Assembly (NCBI GenBank): GCA_013339765.2 | Contig: CM023454.1 | Span: 144,249,211 to 144,313,210 of the forward strand | Direction: 5' to 3' | DNA: 64,000 bases | From: Haemaphysalis longicornis | Lineage: Eukaryota > Arthropoda > Arachnida > Ixodida > Ixodidae | Notes under the pieces: model-generated | Seen by the model: only the letters and a program-made list of their open reading frames with translations | The model's database searches: none | Told to the model about the DNA's origin: nothing | Part shown: in pieces, positions 1-11,014 of the stretch | How positions within the stretch are numbered: the stretch's first letter is position 1 | Layout of the letters: each line of letters opens with the position of its first letter | Made by a program: the position numbers and the translations under genes

Positions 1-836
1 CTTCACAGGAGACGAAAGATCTAATCAGGAAACGGCAAACCATGAGAATCTCCGCCGCAGCTGACAGAATAGAACCAGCGGAGCTCTCGAAGTTAATCAA
101 TGAGCGTAAGACAGCTGACATACGGAAGTATAATATGGAGAGGATCGAATACGCTGTAAAGAACGGAGGTAGCCTTAAAGCAGTGAAGAGACGTCTTGGC
201 GTGGAGAAAAATCAGATATATGCACCTAAGGATAAGCAAGGCAATGTCATCACAAATAGGGGTAAAATAGTCACAGTGGCCGAGGAGCTCTATAGCGATC
301 TGCACAGTAGCCAGGACATACAGGATAATGCCGAACGAGACAGTAGTTCACAGGAGATCGACATCCCACCAGTAACGACCGAAGAAGTAAGAAAGGCTTT
401 GAAAGAAATGAAAGGGGGCAAAGCACCTGGTGAGGATCAGATAACAGCAGACCTCTTGAAGGATGGCGGAGAAATTGTCCTCGAAAAACTGGCAAACCTG
501 TATACGCAATGCCTAATGACTGCAATGGTACCGGAATCTTGGAAGAACGCGAACATCATCCTAATTCATAAGAAAGGCGACATGAAGGACTTGAAAAACC
601 ACAGCCGATCAGCTTACTGTCAGTCGTCTACAAGGTATTTATCAAGGTAATCGCTAACCGAATTCCTGCAACCTTAGATTTCAGTCAACCTAAAGAACAA
701 GCAGGGTTCCATAAAGGTTGTTCAACAATGGACCATATTCAGACGATCACTAGGTGATAGAGAAGTGCGCTGAGTATACTGAACCCCTATATATAGCCTT
801 CCTAGATTATGAGAAAGCATTTGACTCGGTCAAATG
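1..836 (+). mobile_element. RTE-clade LINE fragment (linker and RT fingers/palm)
   Basis: Open from about 42 to 650, with the left end cut by the window edge. Visible blocks are a linker with GKAPGEDQITADLL (about 415-455) and NANIILIHKKGD (about 550-585), typical of the start of non-LTR RT. At about 600 the frame shifts by one base. The next block, PISLLSVVYKVFIKVIANRI, continues in the new frame, and EQAGFHKG follows near 695-715. A stop lies near 754. The RT motif A block AFLDYEKAFDSV (about 796-832) is then readable before homology ends at a junction with a Gypsy element. The YADD box and C-terminal part are missing. The style of these motifs is that of RTE LINEs common in ticks; the clade call is from memory of the family. 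Dead fragment. Confidence 0.8.
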
Positions 837-893
837 CTTTCCAAGACGACCATGCTTTCCGGTCAAATGCTTTCCAAGCAACCAAGACGACCA
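828..893. repeat. Local direct duplication at RTE/Gypsy junction
   Basis: An 18-bp block beginning GGTCAAATGC occurs at 828-845 and again at 861-878. A second short block, CCAAGACGACCAT, also occurs twice (841-853 and 881-893). The duplication sits exactly where RTE coding similarity ends and Gypsy similarity (other strand) begins, so it probably formed during the joining event. Confidence 0.75.
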
Positions 894-2040
894 TAGAGCT
901 CCTTCAAATTTGCGGCCCACGTTGTCTTGCACAACCTTGAACGGTCTTCCATACACGTAAGGGCGAAATTTCGAAATGGCCCATATATTCGCGAGGCACT
1001 CTTTCTCAGAGGCTGAGTTATTTCTTTCTTCCTTGGACAGACCACGGCTGGCATAGGTGATTACTTTTTCGCACCCGCTTTGCTTTTATACGAGGATGGC
1101 ACCCAAGCCTATACCACTGGCGTACGTGCTGATTTCCGTTTCGGTGTTTTGGTCGAAATGCGCGACCAGAGGCGGGCTTTGCAGGTATTGTTGCAGCTCG
1201 CAGAATGCTGTTTCTTGGACATTTTCCCAGCCGAAAGGGGTGCTATCTTTCGTCAAGTGGTAGAGTGGCTCTGCAATGCGGGCGAAGTTTGCAACGAAGC
1301 GCCTGTAGTATGCGCATAGTCGGAGAAATCTCCGCACCTCCTTCTTATCTTTCGGTCTTGGGAAGTTCACTATGGCGGACGTTTTCACCGTAAGGCCGAA
1401 TTCCCGCGGCGTTGACGACTTGGCCGAAAAAATTGAGTTGCTCGCACGAAAAGCAGCACTTTTCAGGATTCAGAGTTTACCCCGAAGTACGGATTGCCTC
1501 AAGTACAGACTGCAACCTTGCAAGGTGTTCTTCGAAAGTCCGGGAGAATACCACAATATCGTCGAGGTATACGAGGCAGGTGTGCCACTTCAGGCCAGCT
1601 AGCACCGTGTCCATGACTCGTTGAAAAGTTGCTTGCGCCGTGCACAACCCAAACGGCATCACCTTGAACTCCTATAGGCCGTCCGGCGTTATAATTGCAG
1701 TCTTCTCTCGGTCTTTCTCGTGCACTTCAATTTGCCAGTAGCCTCTCTTGAAATCCATCGATGAGAAGTACTTCGCGTGGCAGAGGTGGTCGAGGGCGTC
1801 GTCGATTCGGGGGAGGGGGTACACGTCCTTTTTGGTGATTTTGTTCAGTCACCGGTAGTCAACGCAAAACCCTAATGTGCTGTCTTTATTCTTCACCAGT
1901 ACGACCGGTAGAGCCCAGGGCCTGTTCGATGGCTGTGTAATGTCATCGCTGAGCATTTCGTCCACCTGAGTATGGATGGCTTCCCGCGCGTGTCAAGAGA
2001 CGTGGTACGGTGACTGTCGGCTGGGTCGGGCTCCATCTTC
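861..2040 (-). pseudogene. Gypsy-1 pol: reverse transcriptase and partial RNase H
   Basis: Minus-strand RT blocks run from about 2030 down: an N-terminal block with SNRPWALPVVLVKNKD, then DYR-stop-LNKITKKDVYPLPRID, SSMDFKRGYWQIEV (first catalytic Asp), PDGL-stop-EFKVMPFG and TCLVYLDDIVVFS (YLDD catalytic box, in the 1477-1662 segment). After a frame change the connection block FPRPKDKKEVRRFL and RNase H start ASGIGLGAILV are in the 1086-1388 segment. A further frame change gives a decayed RNase H tail to about 861. At least two in-frame stops replace conserved residues (Arg to TGA, Tyr to TAG), so it is not functional. No integrase is seen. Confidence 0.88.
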
Positions 2041-2860
2041 AGTTATTATTCGGTGCTTCACTAGAGGTTTCTGACGTAGTTTTGTGTTCGACGAAAAACA
2101 CTCTTTGTAGCGATGCAGAAAATCCAATAATTTTTTTCTTTTCTTGTTGCGGTAACGCCGAATTCACGTCGAAGTGTTTCGCAAGCTTTAAGGTAACTTC
2201 GGGTGGGCGTTCAAAGTCGGCCACCGCGATCACGTAACTTGCTTCTTCCTTTTCTTCGAGGAACGCAATTGCAGCGTCCCTGTTCAAATGCTGGTATTCT
2301 TCGCCGAAATTAGTGACCAAAACTTGGGACTGCCGTTGCGTAAAGCGCGCAATGACTCTTGCGATGGAGACACCGCGGTCGAGGAGCAACCTCTGATCAC
2401 TCTCTACAATAGCGTCAACATCAGTGCCAGCATTATTACAGTAGACGGTGATCATCAAGCTTGCGCGGAGTGGCAGTGTGACATGATCATCGGCGTCCTT
2501 AAAGGAACATGGTGTTCGGTGTTTCTATCTGGCGTCATGGAGTGATCGGAAAAAAAAGTTATGGACTTGGTATGTAGATCAATTGTTGCAGCGTCGTCCG
2601 TCAAAAAGTCCATATCGAGAATTACGTCGTGGGAGCAGTTACGTAGGGTACGCAGGTTACATTGTGCCCTCTATGGTGACGCTGGATGTGCACTTTCCAC
2701 TTGGCGTCACGAGGTGGCCAACTGCCGTGCGTATGTGCGAACCGTCCCACCTGGTCATAACTTTCTTTAGCTTAGACGCAAATGGCCCTAACATTACTAA
2801 GTAGTCGGCTCCCGTGTCTACGAGAGCGACTACATCAAAGCCGTCGATGGACAGCTGAAC
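2039..2860 (-). pseudogene. Gypsy-1 protease and protease-RT spacer
   Basis: Near 2785-2835 (minus) the segment GFDVVALVDTGADYLVM contains the retropepsin active-site triad DTG (codons at 2810-2818). A spacer with FLEEKEEASYVIAVADF (2039-2458 segment) leads to RT. The flap and dimer regions are not individually recognisable. Frames change between protease and spacer. It lies directly between gag and RT as expected for Ty3/Gypsy. Confidence 0.72.
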
Positions 2861-3127
2861 GTCGGACGCCGCGCTTCTCGAGTTCCGGATGCGTCGCGGC
2901 GTCGTATCACTGCTTGTACGTGTTCACTATGCGTCGTCGTCTTCGCCGTATTCTCAATGGCAGGTTCGGTCATGTCGGGTACGCGTCGCGGACTTTTGTT
3001 GTCGTCGTGTTCCGAAGTCATGTCAGGGTTAGATCGGCTCGTGGGGCTGAGGGTATGTCGTAAATCATGGTCTTCAGCGAGTCGCTGTGTCGTTGGAGGG
3101 TTTTCGCTTTTAAGCGGTCCTTTAACT

Positions 3128-3644
3128 TTACCTCCAGAAGTTGTTAATTTTAGCTTCCCCGGTGGGCTGGGGGGGGGGGCCTTCCACCTGAGAAGTCAGC
3201 AGAGCTGCGGCGGTTTGACGACTAGTACAGGTATGGCGACGGTGAATGGTTGAATCTGGCTGGTCCTCGGTTGGTGTTGGACAGGTAGTCTTCAATCTCA
3301 GTAGGGCACTGGACGGATCGGGGGCATGGTGCGTTGACGGATAAGCCTCGCAAACCGAGCGTCTTGTAGGGGCAGTGACAGTAGATATGGTAAGCCTCCC
3401 CCCAGTGGTAGCACAGCGGACGATAATCGGGCGTTCGCCACACCACCGTCTTCCTTGGGGCGTGGGTTTGAACCGAAAGTGGTCGGGCCGGTGACAGGGG
3501 GTGACGGTTCGGAGCCTCATGAAGGTAGGGCGCAGGTGGGCGATGCCGGCGAACAGCAGCCGTGTAGGACATGGCTTGCGGCTCGCGGGGTGCTTCCGAC
3601 GTCATTGAGGTTTTCAGCACTTGCTTCACTTCTTCCCTAATCAC
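3128..3644 (-). pseudogene. Gypsy-1 gag C-terminus with degraded CCHC knuckle
   Basis: The 3222-3644 minus segment carries a nucleocapsid-like knuckle reading CYHWGEAYHIYCHCPY. The expected pattern C-x2-C-x4-H-x4-C has lost its second Cys (now Trp). It is followed by a region ending in a tract beginning IEDYL, seen in related tick elements. The upstream stretch is Pro/Arg rich, as expected for gag tails. The zinc knuckle probably could not bind zinc as it stands. Confidence 0.65.
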
Positions 3645-3661
3645 ATCGGTAAGGGAAGCGA

Positions 3662-4356
3662 CTAGCGGCTGCGCGGCTTGGGGAGAAGATTCCGCAGCTC
3701 CTCCCTCATTATTGCGCAGATAGTCTCACGTGGGCTGTCTGCCGTATTTCGAATGCTGTCAACGTACTTCGCATTGGCCGCGCCAACAAAGTTGCGTTGA
3801 TACTGCTTAGTCCACATTTCAAGAGCCCTCTCAATTGTGCTGTCTTCGGTCCAAAATTCGGCGACGGTTTTTGGCGGGTTTCGACAAGTCCAGCAAACAA
3901 TTCCTCCTTCACTCCACGCATTAGTAAGCGTAACTTTTTTTCTTGTGCGATGCAAGGGTCAGCACGCCTGAAGAGTCTCTTCATCTCTTCGACTAAAACA
4001 ACAACAGTTTCGTCAGAGTGTTTTGTCCGCGTCTGCATCAAGACTCTTTTCGGCTCTCTTGTCTGCATCAAGACCCGCTCTTTTCGCACAACCGTGGTGA
4101 ATGTCGTTAAAAATCGCGTTCGGAAATCGTTCCAAGACTCTAGGGAGCGCTCATGGTTTTCGAACCAGATCTTTTCTGAGTCCTCAAGGTCGAAGAACAC
4201 TTGCCTCAGTGTCTCCGCGTCGTCCCATCGATTCAAGAGTGTGACCCGTTATGTTTGCTCCAACCAGTCTTCGGGGTCCTCCGAAGCTGACCCATGGAAT
4301 GCTGGGGGCTCCCTTGGTTCCTGAATAACGAGGGCAGGACTGGAAGCGATGGTCAT
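3662..4356 (-). pseudogene. Gypsy-1 gag, capsid-like domain
   Basis: A plausible ATG lies at 4356-4354 and opens MTIASSPALVIQEPREPPAF, followed by EDPEDWLEQ. An in-frame TAA at 4251-4249 interrupts it, and the same frame then continues with NRWDDAETLRQVFFDLEDS and SLESWNDFRTRFLTTF. This is the retrotransposon gag pattern (W..F...F). The frame runs to about 3709 and a second frame (3662-3955) continues after a shift near 3900. A short internal duplication gives two RVLMQTR copies in tandem (about 4025-4080). Confidence 0.8.
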
Positions 4357-4925
4357 GGTGCCTGCATTGGTCATAGTGGTTTTCACGACGTCTTCTTTTT
4401 TCACTTTGTCAGGAAGCTGTCCAAGCTCTGGCTGGAGACCTTGCTGTCAGCGGCTGACACGAGTCGGGCTTGCTTGTCAGCTTGACGAGGGCTTAGGTTG
4501 CTTGTACCCCGCACCTTCACCAGATGTCACGATGCCAAGGACGACGCAGTTGTCTTGCAGAAGAAAACAAGTGTATTGGAGCCAACTTGTGCTCCCGTAA
4601 TAACCCAAAAGAATACCGAGGCAGCGAAGCAGCGGTCAATAAAGTGACTTGCGCAGGCGAGTGTCATCAATCGAATGCCGCAGCGTCTGCTCTACAGGCT
4701 TTTATCTTTCGGTGCGAATGTTTATTGAACCGTCGATTCACATCCAGAACATTGTAGATCACATAAGATTATTCTGATCAGGCGATGTTAGGGCGAAAAC
4801 AGTCTGCTTATCTGAGTGTGATAGCCCGTTCGACATAAAAATAAAGAATGCAAGACGCGCTTTGCTTGGTACGCAGATAACAGCCAGGCGTGGCCCGGCA
4901 GTAAAAATAAACAATAAATGAACAA
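4357..4925 (-). other. Gypsy-1 5' leader and probable LTR
   Basis: The stretch upstream of the gag ATG on the minus strand should contain the primer site and 5' LTR. A TTGGCTCC motif near 4575-4585 is a possible but weak primer-binding candidate. No second LTR remains, so neither boundary can be confirmed. The segment near 4800-4900 could belong to this LTR or to the end of LINE-B1. Confidence 0.35.
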
Positions 4926-5084
4926 ACCCATACATGGTTCGGAGGAATATTTATTGTTTTGAAGCATTAGTGTTTGAGCTGTTTCAAGTGAGGTATAAAA
5001 GAGCGTTTACTAACGAATACTACGCCCTAAAACTTATGTTCTCCTCTGACAGAAATTACTACCTTATTATACAGATACCAGGGT

Positions 5085-5690
5085 CTACGTGTACCAGCGC
5101 TTTCGGGAGAACACAACACAATTACTTTTTCCAGGGTTTAATTTAAAACCGTTTGTGTCCGCCCAGCAAGCAAGTTTGTTCACCGCCAGCTGGACTTGGC
5201 GTTCACAAATGAAGAAGTTACAAGACTTGGACTTGGCGTTCACAAATGGAGAAATTACAAGACATTTGATCGTCATCTACATATATAGAACAAGGAATGG
5301 TTGGTGCCAATGCCTTCTGGAGCGAGTTCATCTTAACAATGAATTGTGTACACCTCAAGACACCGCCTTGAAGGAACGCCATTTTCCTGCACATATACTT
5401 TGGAAAGTGCACTGCCATGCCTCACTCGAAAGGTTTTTTTCCGACATGCAGCTAGCGAGGGTGTCCAGCATATTTCCTGAAGCGCCAAATGACTTGAGGT
5501 CACTCAAGACGCCGTACCGCCAGGCGTGTCATAGGCCTTTTCCATATCGAAGAAGACTGTTATGCAAAACTCATTATGGATGAAGGCATCTTTTACATAC
5601 GATTCCAACGCAACCATTTGTTAGTTGGTTGACCTCCCGGCCCTGAAGCCAGCCTGGCAGCTGTCGAAAAGACCATTGTACGCTAAGACG
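5085..5690 (-). pseudogene. LINE-B1 RT palm and thumb
   Basis: Readable minus-strand blocks are GGVLRCTQFIVKMNSLQKAL and CSIYVDDDQ (the YVDD catalytic box, in 5218-5418), then CERQVQLAVNKLACWADTNG and FKLNPGKSNCVVFS (5085-5276), which is RT motif D/E. ICERQVQ occurs twice at slightly different positions because a 35-40 bp stretch is tandemly duplicated (about 5209-5250). Stops and shifts separate the blocks. Homology fades below 5085. Confidence 0.82.
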
Positions 5691-5935
5691 TACATGAATG
5701 AATGAATGAATGACGTTATTTCTTGTAAAGTTTACAAAAACAGTACGACGGACAATTTCGGAAAAAGTAGCTCGCAGGCAACTTGACGGGCCTAAAAGCC
5801 CGCTAGACACCAGAGAGCAAGACAGCGGAACGAGAAAAAAAATCAGGAAAGAGAAGAGAAGTAACAATAAAATACAAACAAGAAATCAGCAGTAAAGTGT
5901 AATCAAGACATATTTGTCATTGATCATAGTCTCGA
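5691..5935. repeat. Unclassified insertion with (TGAA)n end inside LINE-B1 RT
   Basis: Comparison with the B2 copy (14385-14624) shows that RT coding breaks at about 5690 and resumes at about 5936. The intervening 245 bp begins with four ATGA/TGAA units (5694-5713), and then has no coding similarity I recognise. A tetranucleotide end is typical of a LINE 3' tail read from the minus strand, so it may be a short 5'-truncated LINE or SINE. About 50 bp of RT sequence appears to be missing at the site. Confidence 0.5.
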
Positions 5936-6705
5936 GCAGGTTACACCATCATCCTCTCAGGGCGATGAGACGATAACTTCTGGGAGAAGAAGGGCCCTTC
6001 CCCTCGTTCACAAAGGCCACTACGATGGCCTCCCTTCATGACCCTGAAAGGGGCGCCGAAAGAAATATTTTGTTGTACAGGTGAAGCACGGTTTCAAGAT
6101 CGTCTGTGTGTAAGTGTTGTATCATAGGGTATGTAATGTTGTCTGCGCCTGCAGCTGAAGATTTACAAGTACTAAGTGCGATCTTCAGCTCATGCAGTGA
6201 GAAGGGGGCGTTGTAAGATAAGGTTGACTTATTACTGTCTCGCAAGGACTCCTTCTCACAGGATGTTTTGTGTTTTATGAAAGTGTTTGTGTAAGGCACT
6301 GAACTGGACGCATGTTGGAAGTGTTGTGCGAGTGGTCTTCCAGTGTGTCCCCTGTTGTACTAACCAAGAGCAGGCTGTCTGTTGGCCTATTAGTTTTCGC
6401 ATTCTTGTCCACACTTTGTGTGTGTCAGTGTATGAGTTGATGGAAGTGAGGAAGGTTCGCGAACTCTCCATTTTCGCCTCCCGACGCAACCGCTTCAGAA
6501 AAGCCTTTACCCGTTCAAAAGAAATGAGGTTACTTGACGTGGGTACCGGCGACGAACACGCCTTCTTCTCGGCCTCTCGCGCCCGCCCACAGTTCTCATT
6601 CCACCACGGCCTCCTTTGGTTGCGTGGAGCGCTGGAGGCGTTGGGAATGGACTTTTCGGTGGCGTCGAGAATGTGCGCCGTGATGAGTTGGGCTGCTTCC
6701 TCCAC
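5936..6705 (-). pseudogene. LINE-B1 EN-RT linker and RT fingers
   Basis: The 6256-6705 segment begins with the linker (RRPWWNENCGRAREAEKKA, LISFERVKAFLKRLRREAKM) between endonuclease and RT. The 6036-6299 segment has FSLHELKIALSTCKSSAAGADNITY, the conserved 'PGxDxI' RT entry block with the usual P/G altered to SSAAGAD. It is followed by REAIVVAF in a third frame (about 6010-6040). B2 has matching blocks at 14635-15281. Confidence 0.8.
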
Positions 6706-6849
6706 GTGTAGGTGTTTTATGGTTGTGTCGTGTAGTTTAGAAGTTTCTGTGAATGTACTCCAGTTTGCTTTTGATTCGTTAAACCTAATATGGGAAGATG
6801 GACTGCATGGGCCTTTACCTATACGTGTCTACCATGTGCCTCCATTCTC

Positions 6850-7571
6850 TCATTCTTATGACATGAAGTGATCAATATTGGACTGGCTCCAAGTGATTCT
6901 CATATGTCACTACATGCATTTGTATGTTCTCTGTTCATAAAATAATGTCAACAATAGTGGCATCCCACGCCCCACTCAAGACATGTAAGGAGAATTGCAG
7001 AACCAATAGCGGACTCGAGATGTGAGTATGTGTTGTGCCCTATTTTATGGTATGTGGGCTGTTCCTTGTTTAAAAGGTATGCTCCAGAGGATGTAAGAAA
7101 CTTCCCTGTCAGGCGACCTCGGACATCCGTGCTAAATGAGCCGCAAAGAATATTGTGGGCATTAGGTCACCTGTGATGGTGTATGGTTCGGGAAGCTGGT
7201 CAACCAGTGCCTCGAAGTCAGAGCTCGAGAGTGCAAGATCGTAAGGATTGTAAATTGAGCACACTGTTATCAACCTAATAAATAATATTGTGCAGATGGC
7301 TACAGCCTCAAGGACAGTGTACAAAGTGACAGGGTGGCATGCTAAGGATATTCCGGGCGACAATGGCGATACCACCCGAAGAGCTTGTGCAGCCAGCCCT
7401 GTCCTTTGTGAATAGCAGGTTCCTATTTAAGAACTTTGTGTGATTGGAATTCAAATGTGCCTCCTGAAGAAACATCACACTTGGCAGGTTCGAATGAAAT
7501 ATCTCATAGACATCATCAAGATTTTTAAGGAGGCCTCTACAGTTCCATTTAAAATTATTTTCTTTTCCCAT
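6850..7571 (-). pseudogene. LINE-B1 apurinic-like endonuclease domain
   Basis: Minus strand: FKWNCRGLLKNLDDVYEIF (7571 segment; EN motif with N and the W-N-C-R-G block), SVMFLQEAHLN (catalytic Glu in QEA), SSGGIAIVARN, then in another frame FEALVDQLPEPYTITGD, where TITGD corresponds to the conserved GDFN block now degraded. The C-terminal SDH block is not readable. Two frames are used, so it is broken. Confidence 0.75.
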
Positions 7572-8760
7572 TACGGAGATCTGAGAAGCTATGTCTGTGT
7601 GTATGTGTGTTCATGTGTGTTTCGGGGCTGTTACTCTCGTTTTTGACTTTTTGGGCCTTTCTGTTGGCTTGGCCTTCACGAGGCCGCTCATTGCGGTGCG
7701 TTGCAGGCAAGAACAGCGCTACGTCCAGCTCGTCGTCACATGTCCTGGGGGTGCCCGTCGAGGCGGGGCCCCCGGACTTTGCCCCCCTTCGGGAGCCCTT
7801 TGCTTGAGCCGCGAACGCCGAGTGCGGGGGGAGGGGGTGCCAGAAGTGGCACGGGCGGTGCGGTGACGGTAGGAGCCTATGCAAGGCCCCCGGTGTCGAT
7901 CCCCTCGTCACTTTCCAACACACTGGAAGACGGGGAGGTTAGGGGCGGGAGCGGCACCCGTCCCAACGGAAGTGGTTGGAACCACAATCGCTGCTGCCTC
8001 AGCAAGCGGCGTGGTGAGGAGTTGGGCTGCCGGTGGCAACACAGCGGGGGGCGACGGAGGGGCCAGGTCAGACTCACTGAACTGGGTTCCGTGGAAACCA
8101 GACGCCGCTCCACCCCCCGGCGAGCTGCGTCGGCGTACCTCTCCAGGGGGAAAGAGGCGAACCTCTTCCGCACCTCTGGGAAAGTGATGTTCTCAGATAG
8201 CTCGATGATGATTATCTTTTTTCCATTTGAACTATTCCGCACTTGCGAGAGTACGCTGCATGCGACCCCCCTCTGTTCACGCAAGAGAAGGTGTCCGATG
8301 GACAGTTGTCACTCGGATGACCGTGCGCCGCTCATTTTGCACAGGTGGTTCGGACACGGCAATAGTTCGTACCGCGCCCGCACCACTGGCACTTGAAACA
8401 GCGCCTCGGGTTCGGGATGTAGGAACGGATAGAGAAACAGAAAAAACCCTGCATTTATGTGTTGTAGAAGAAGTGCGCGGTAAAAAGTCACGATAATGTG
8501 CTTGGTGGGGATCTGCTTGTCGTCTCTGCGGATAGAGATGCGTCTCACGGCAGTGACGCTCTGATTCATCAAGCCTGCAAGGAGATCCGCATCCGTTTCG
8601 TTCAGAAGCTCTGTCTCGTATATCACACCCTGCGAGCTGTTGAGGCTCCCGGGCTCCGACCTTGGCTCCGATGGCCACCGTTTGAGGCTTCTACCCTTCG
8701 CCTTAAACACATCGCCACGGTTGACAGCCTATTTTTGGTGGCTTGGGGTCCGCGGTGTCG
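7555..8760 (-). pseudogene. LINE-B1 ORF1 (gag-like RNA-binding protein)
   Basis: From about 8710 the minus strand reads NSSQGVIYETELLNETDADL and MNQSVTAVRRISIRRDDKQI, then PTKHIIVTFYRALL. This is the ORF1 N-terminal block also seen in B2 (16540-16109). The Cys-rich knuckle region that follows is split over two frames (8309-8678). The C-terminal part (8284-7877) has ENITFPEVRKRFASF and YADAARRG, then a Pro/Ser-rich tail. Long plus-strand ORFs over 7700-8400 are antisense to this gene and are not real. Confidence 0.78.
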
Positions 8761-8815
8761 CAACACCGTCACCAAGTTTGCTCAAGGTGCCACGAGCTGT
8801 GTGAACTCAGCTTAA

Positions 8816-10949
8816 GTTACTGGTAATGTACCAATACTTTTTGGTATGATAGCAACAGCTTAAAGCTTCGGGTTCAACCACCGGCAGCGAGAGCGCCTCA
8901 TCGTTCGATTAGAGAGAACTCAAGCAAATATCTAAGGACAAAGAGAATGAGAACAAAGTTATCGGCGACTTCGAGCTGAAAACGCGGCCGTGATGCAGCA
9001 ATTGTTTAATGCAAACCAGTGCTTAAAAGTAAGCTTTTTAGGTGTAAGACATTTTGTTTAATTTCGAAACCTTCGCGTCGCTTTATTTCGAGCTCATATG
9101 TGGCTCCTAGTTTATTAAAAGATGCAGTCGAAAACCAACAAATGGACGCTGGTAAAAGTTTGCCTGGCATTGCTAAAAGCCAAACCTTGTAACCAACGGG
9201 CGAGGGTGGTATCAAAAGACCCCATAGTTTTGCGCCTATTTTAGTAGCTTTTTCGTCCACGCGTTGCAAAAAAATTGTGTTTATATTTGTAGTAGTTTTT
9301 TTTTCTCGCGAGTATATTATGCCAAAAAGTTTGTTACAACAGTGCCTTGTTTTTCTCTAAGCCTTCAAATGCCCCAGTCCACTGCCTTCCTTTGGCATGG
9401 AAGACCCCTTAAAAGACTGTCATTTTCTCTTGGTCGCATACTGGAATAATAAATAGCTTTGTTTTTGAGCAAAAAATATGCCTAGTTCTACACCGTGATA
9501 TTTGCATGGCAATGGACATTTTCCACTCTAGGAACAGCGCTAGTACCGGCAATAATGTCAATCGCAATTAGTGGCTTTTTTTTACCAAGATTGCCAGTGG
9601 TGCTCTTGTCCAACTTCGCGAATTGCGGGGAGCACCCCTAATAATAGCTAAAATGATTGCTTTGCACTTACATCGCTCATCACCTTTTGAACTTCCTGAG
9701 CAGACGTCTCAGTTTGAGTCCGCAGTTGCCAAGGTTTAGCACGTTTGCCAATGATTGGCCGTACAAATCCTCACCGCTTTCGCAGTGGCCGCTGAATGAC
9801 AATACTAATGTGTGAAGCTCGTGCAGGCACGCCTACCGCATCCGTAAAAAGCGGCAATTGCGATAACAGGAAACCACCAAAAAAATAGCGGCGCCTACAC
9901 GCGCATGCACTGAGAAAGTTCGTGAAAGGGCCCATTGGTTGCAAAATGAGCACCACAGCTATATTTTCCCCGTGTTCTTTGTTTGTCTCTAAACTGAATC
10001 AGTAGAATTGCTGAACGCTCACTCTTACAGTCCGTATCAGTCCTCCAACTGCAGAGGCACAAAATTTAGGCGTGAAAAATGAAAAAACAATTAGAGGGGG
10101 CGTGTAGTGTTTTAACTGCAGATGCGCAAAGGTGGACATGCCAAGGTAGGCCGAACAAGAAAGAGCATATATAAGCTTATGCGATGTCCTTCACGTGCTT
10201 ATATTTTCTTTTTAAGAATTTTTGTTTGTAACTATGTTATTTTCTGAAATTTTGTTCTCGTTGTATATTTTCAATTTTTTAATGGCAATAATATTTTTAC
10301 AGCCGCACGAACAGCACAAAGAATGGGAGCAACAATTCAATCTCAATCTTCCCCGCAGCCATGACTAGTGAGGCATTGGTTGAAAACGTTTCCAGTAAGA
10401 TATTTCATTTTTTTATCAAGGCGAGCCGCATTGTCGCAAAAACTTTTACACATTTAAATTGTTTTCCGCATCGCGCCTTATTTGTAAAAACTTCAGAATA
10501 CATGGTGGATTAATAGTGCAAATGCCGACTCCATTTTGTAATAGCTTTACGTGTGCTAGAAGTCGACCTCGTTTATGTGTAACCTTAGGTGTGGTCACAA
10601 AAGAAGAGTTTTTGGTATATATATGAACGTTTCTCGTTGCAGCCTAAAACCAATCATATTTAGTCATGGTTCTCTATATTTAGAAGGACATGTTTTTGGG
10701 CAGGTGGTGCATATCCTCACACTTGTAAACTGCGGTATGGAAGATGCTACACAGGGCTAGGAGGGGACTTGTAACTAAGATTTATCCTACGCTGAAACAC
10801 TTAAGACAAGAAGAGCGCTAAAGACAAAACATTTTGTTCCGTTTTTGCATTGCAATTGATGATAGTTTTTGGGTATTTCTGTGCAAGGCCGGCTGTGAGC
10901 AAAGAGCGCGGTTGGTTCATTTGAGTGCGTGAAAGTAAAAGTGAAGCAT
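8816..10949. other. AT-rich stretch with no recognised gene
   Basis: I see no coding similarity, LTR or SINE head on either strand. Short ORFs (for example 9006-9269 minus and 10575-10760 plus) have no motif. The first about 150 bp next to LINE-B1 may be its 5' UTR. It may be unique intergenic or ancient repeat sequence. Confidence 0.5.
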
Positions 10950-11014
10950 TTCAGCAAAAATAAATTAAGTGAAACACCATGTAATGAAGATGACTGGTGT
11001 AAAGGGCCAGGTTG

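Larger units (their letters stand above)
861..4900 (-). mobile_element. Ty3/Gypsy-like LTR retrotransposon, 3'-truncated (Gypsy-1)
   Basis: Read on the minus strand the order is 5' leader, gag capsid, gag zinc knuckle, aspartic protease, RT and the start of RNase H. This is the normal Ty3/Gypsy order. Integrase and the 3' LTR are absent because the element stops at the junction near 861. All reading frames are interrupted. The left LTR boundary could not be set because there is no second LTR to compare. The body is adjacent to LINE-B1 on its high-coordinate side. Confidence 0.85.
4926..8815 (-). mobile_element. I-like LINE, LINE-B copy 1 (ORF1, EN, RT; 3' part lost)
   Basis: Minus-strand order from high to low coordinate is ORF1 (about 8760-7560), endonuclease (7571-6850), linker and RT fingers (6705-5936) and RT palm/thumb (5690-5085 and fading to about 4930). 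The RNase H and C-terminal CCHC that close the family elsewhere in this window (B2, B3, B4) are absent. A 245-bp foreign segment interrupts the RT. All frames are broken. B1 shares near-identical motif wording with B2, so they are copies of one family. Confidence 0.85.

Noticed and set aside
3797..4324. 175-codon plus ORF opposite gag
   Set aside because: Antisense to Gypsy-1 gag, which has the recognisable capsid pattern on the minus strand.
7701..8396. 231-codon plus ORF
   Set aside because: Antisense to LINE-B1 ORF1, whose minus-strand motifs are conserved in LINE-B2.
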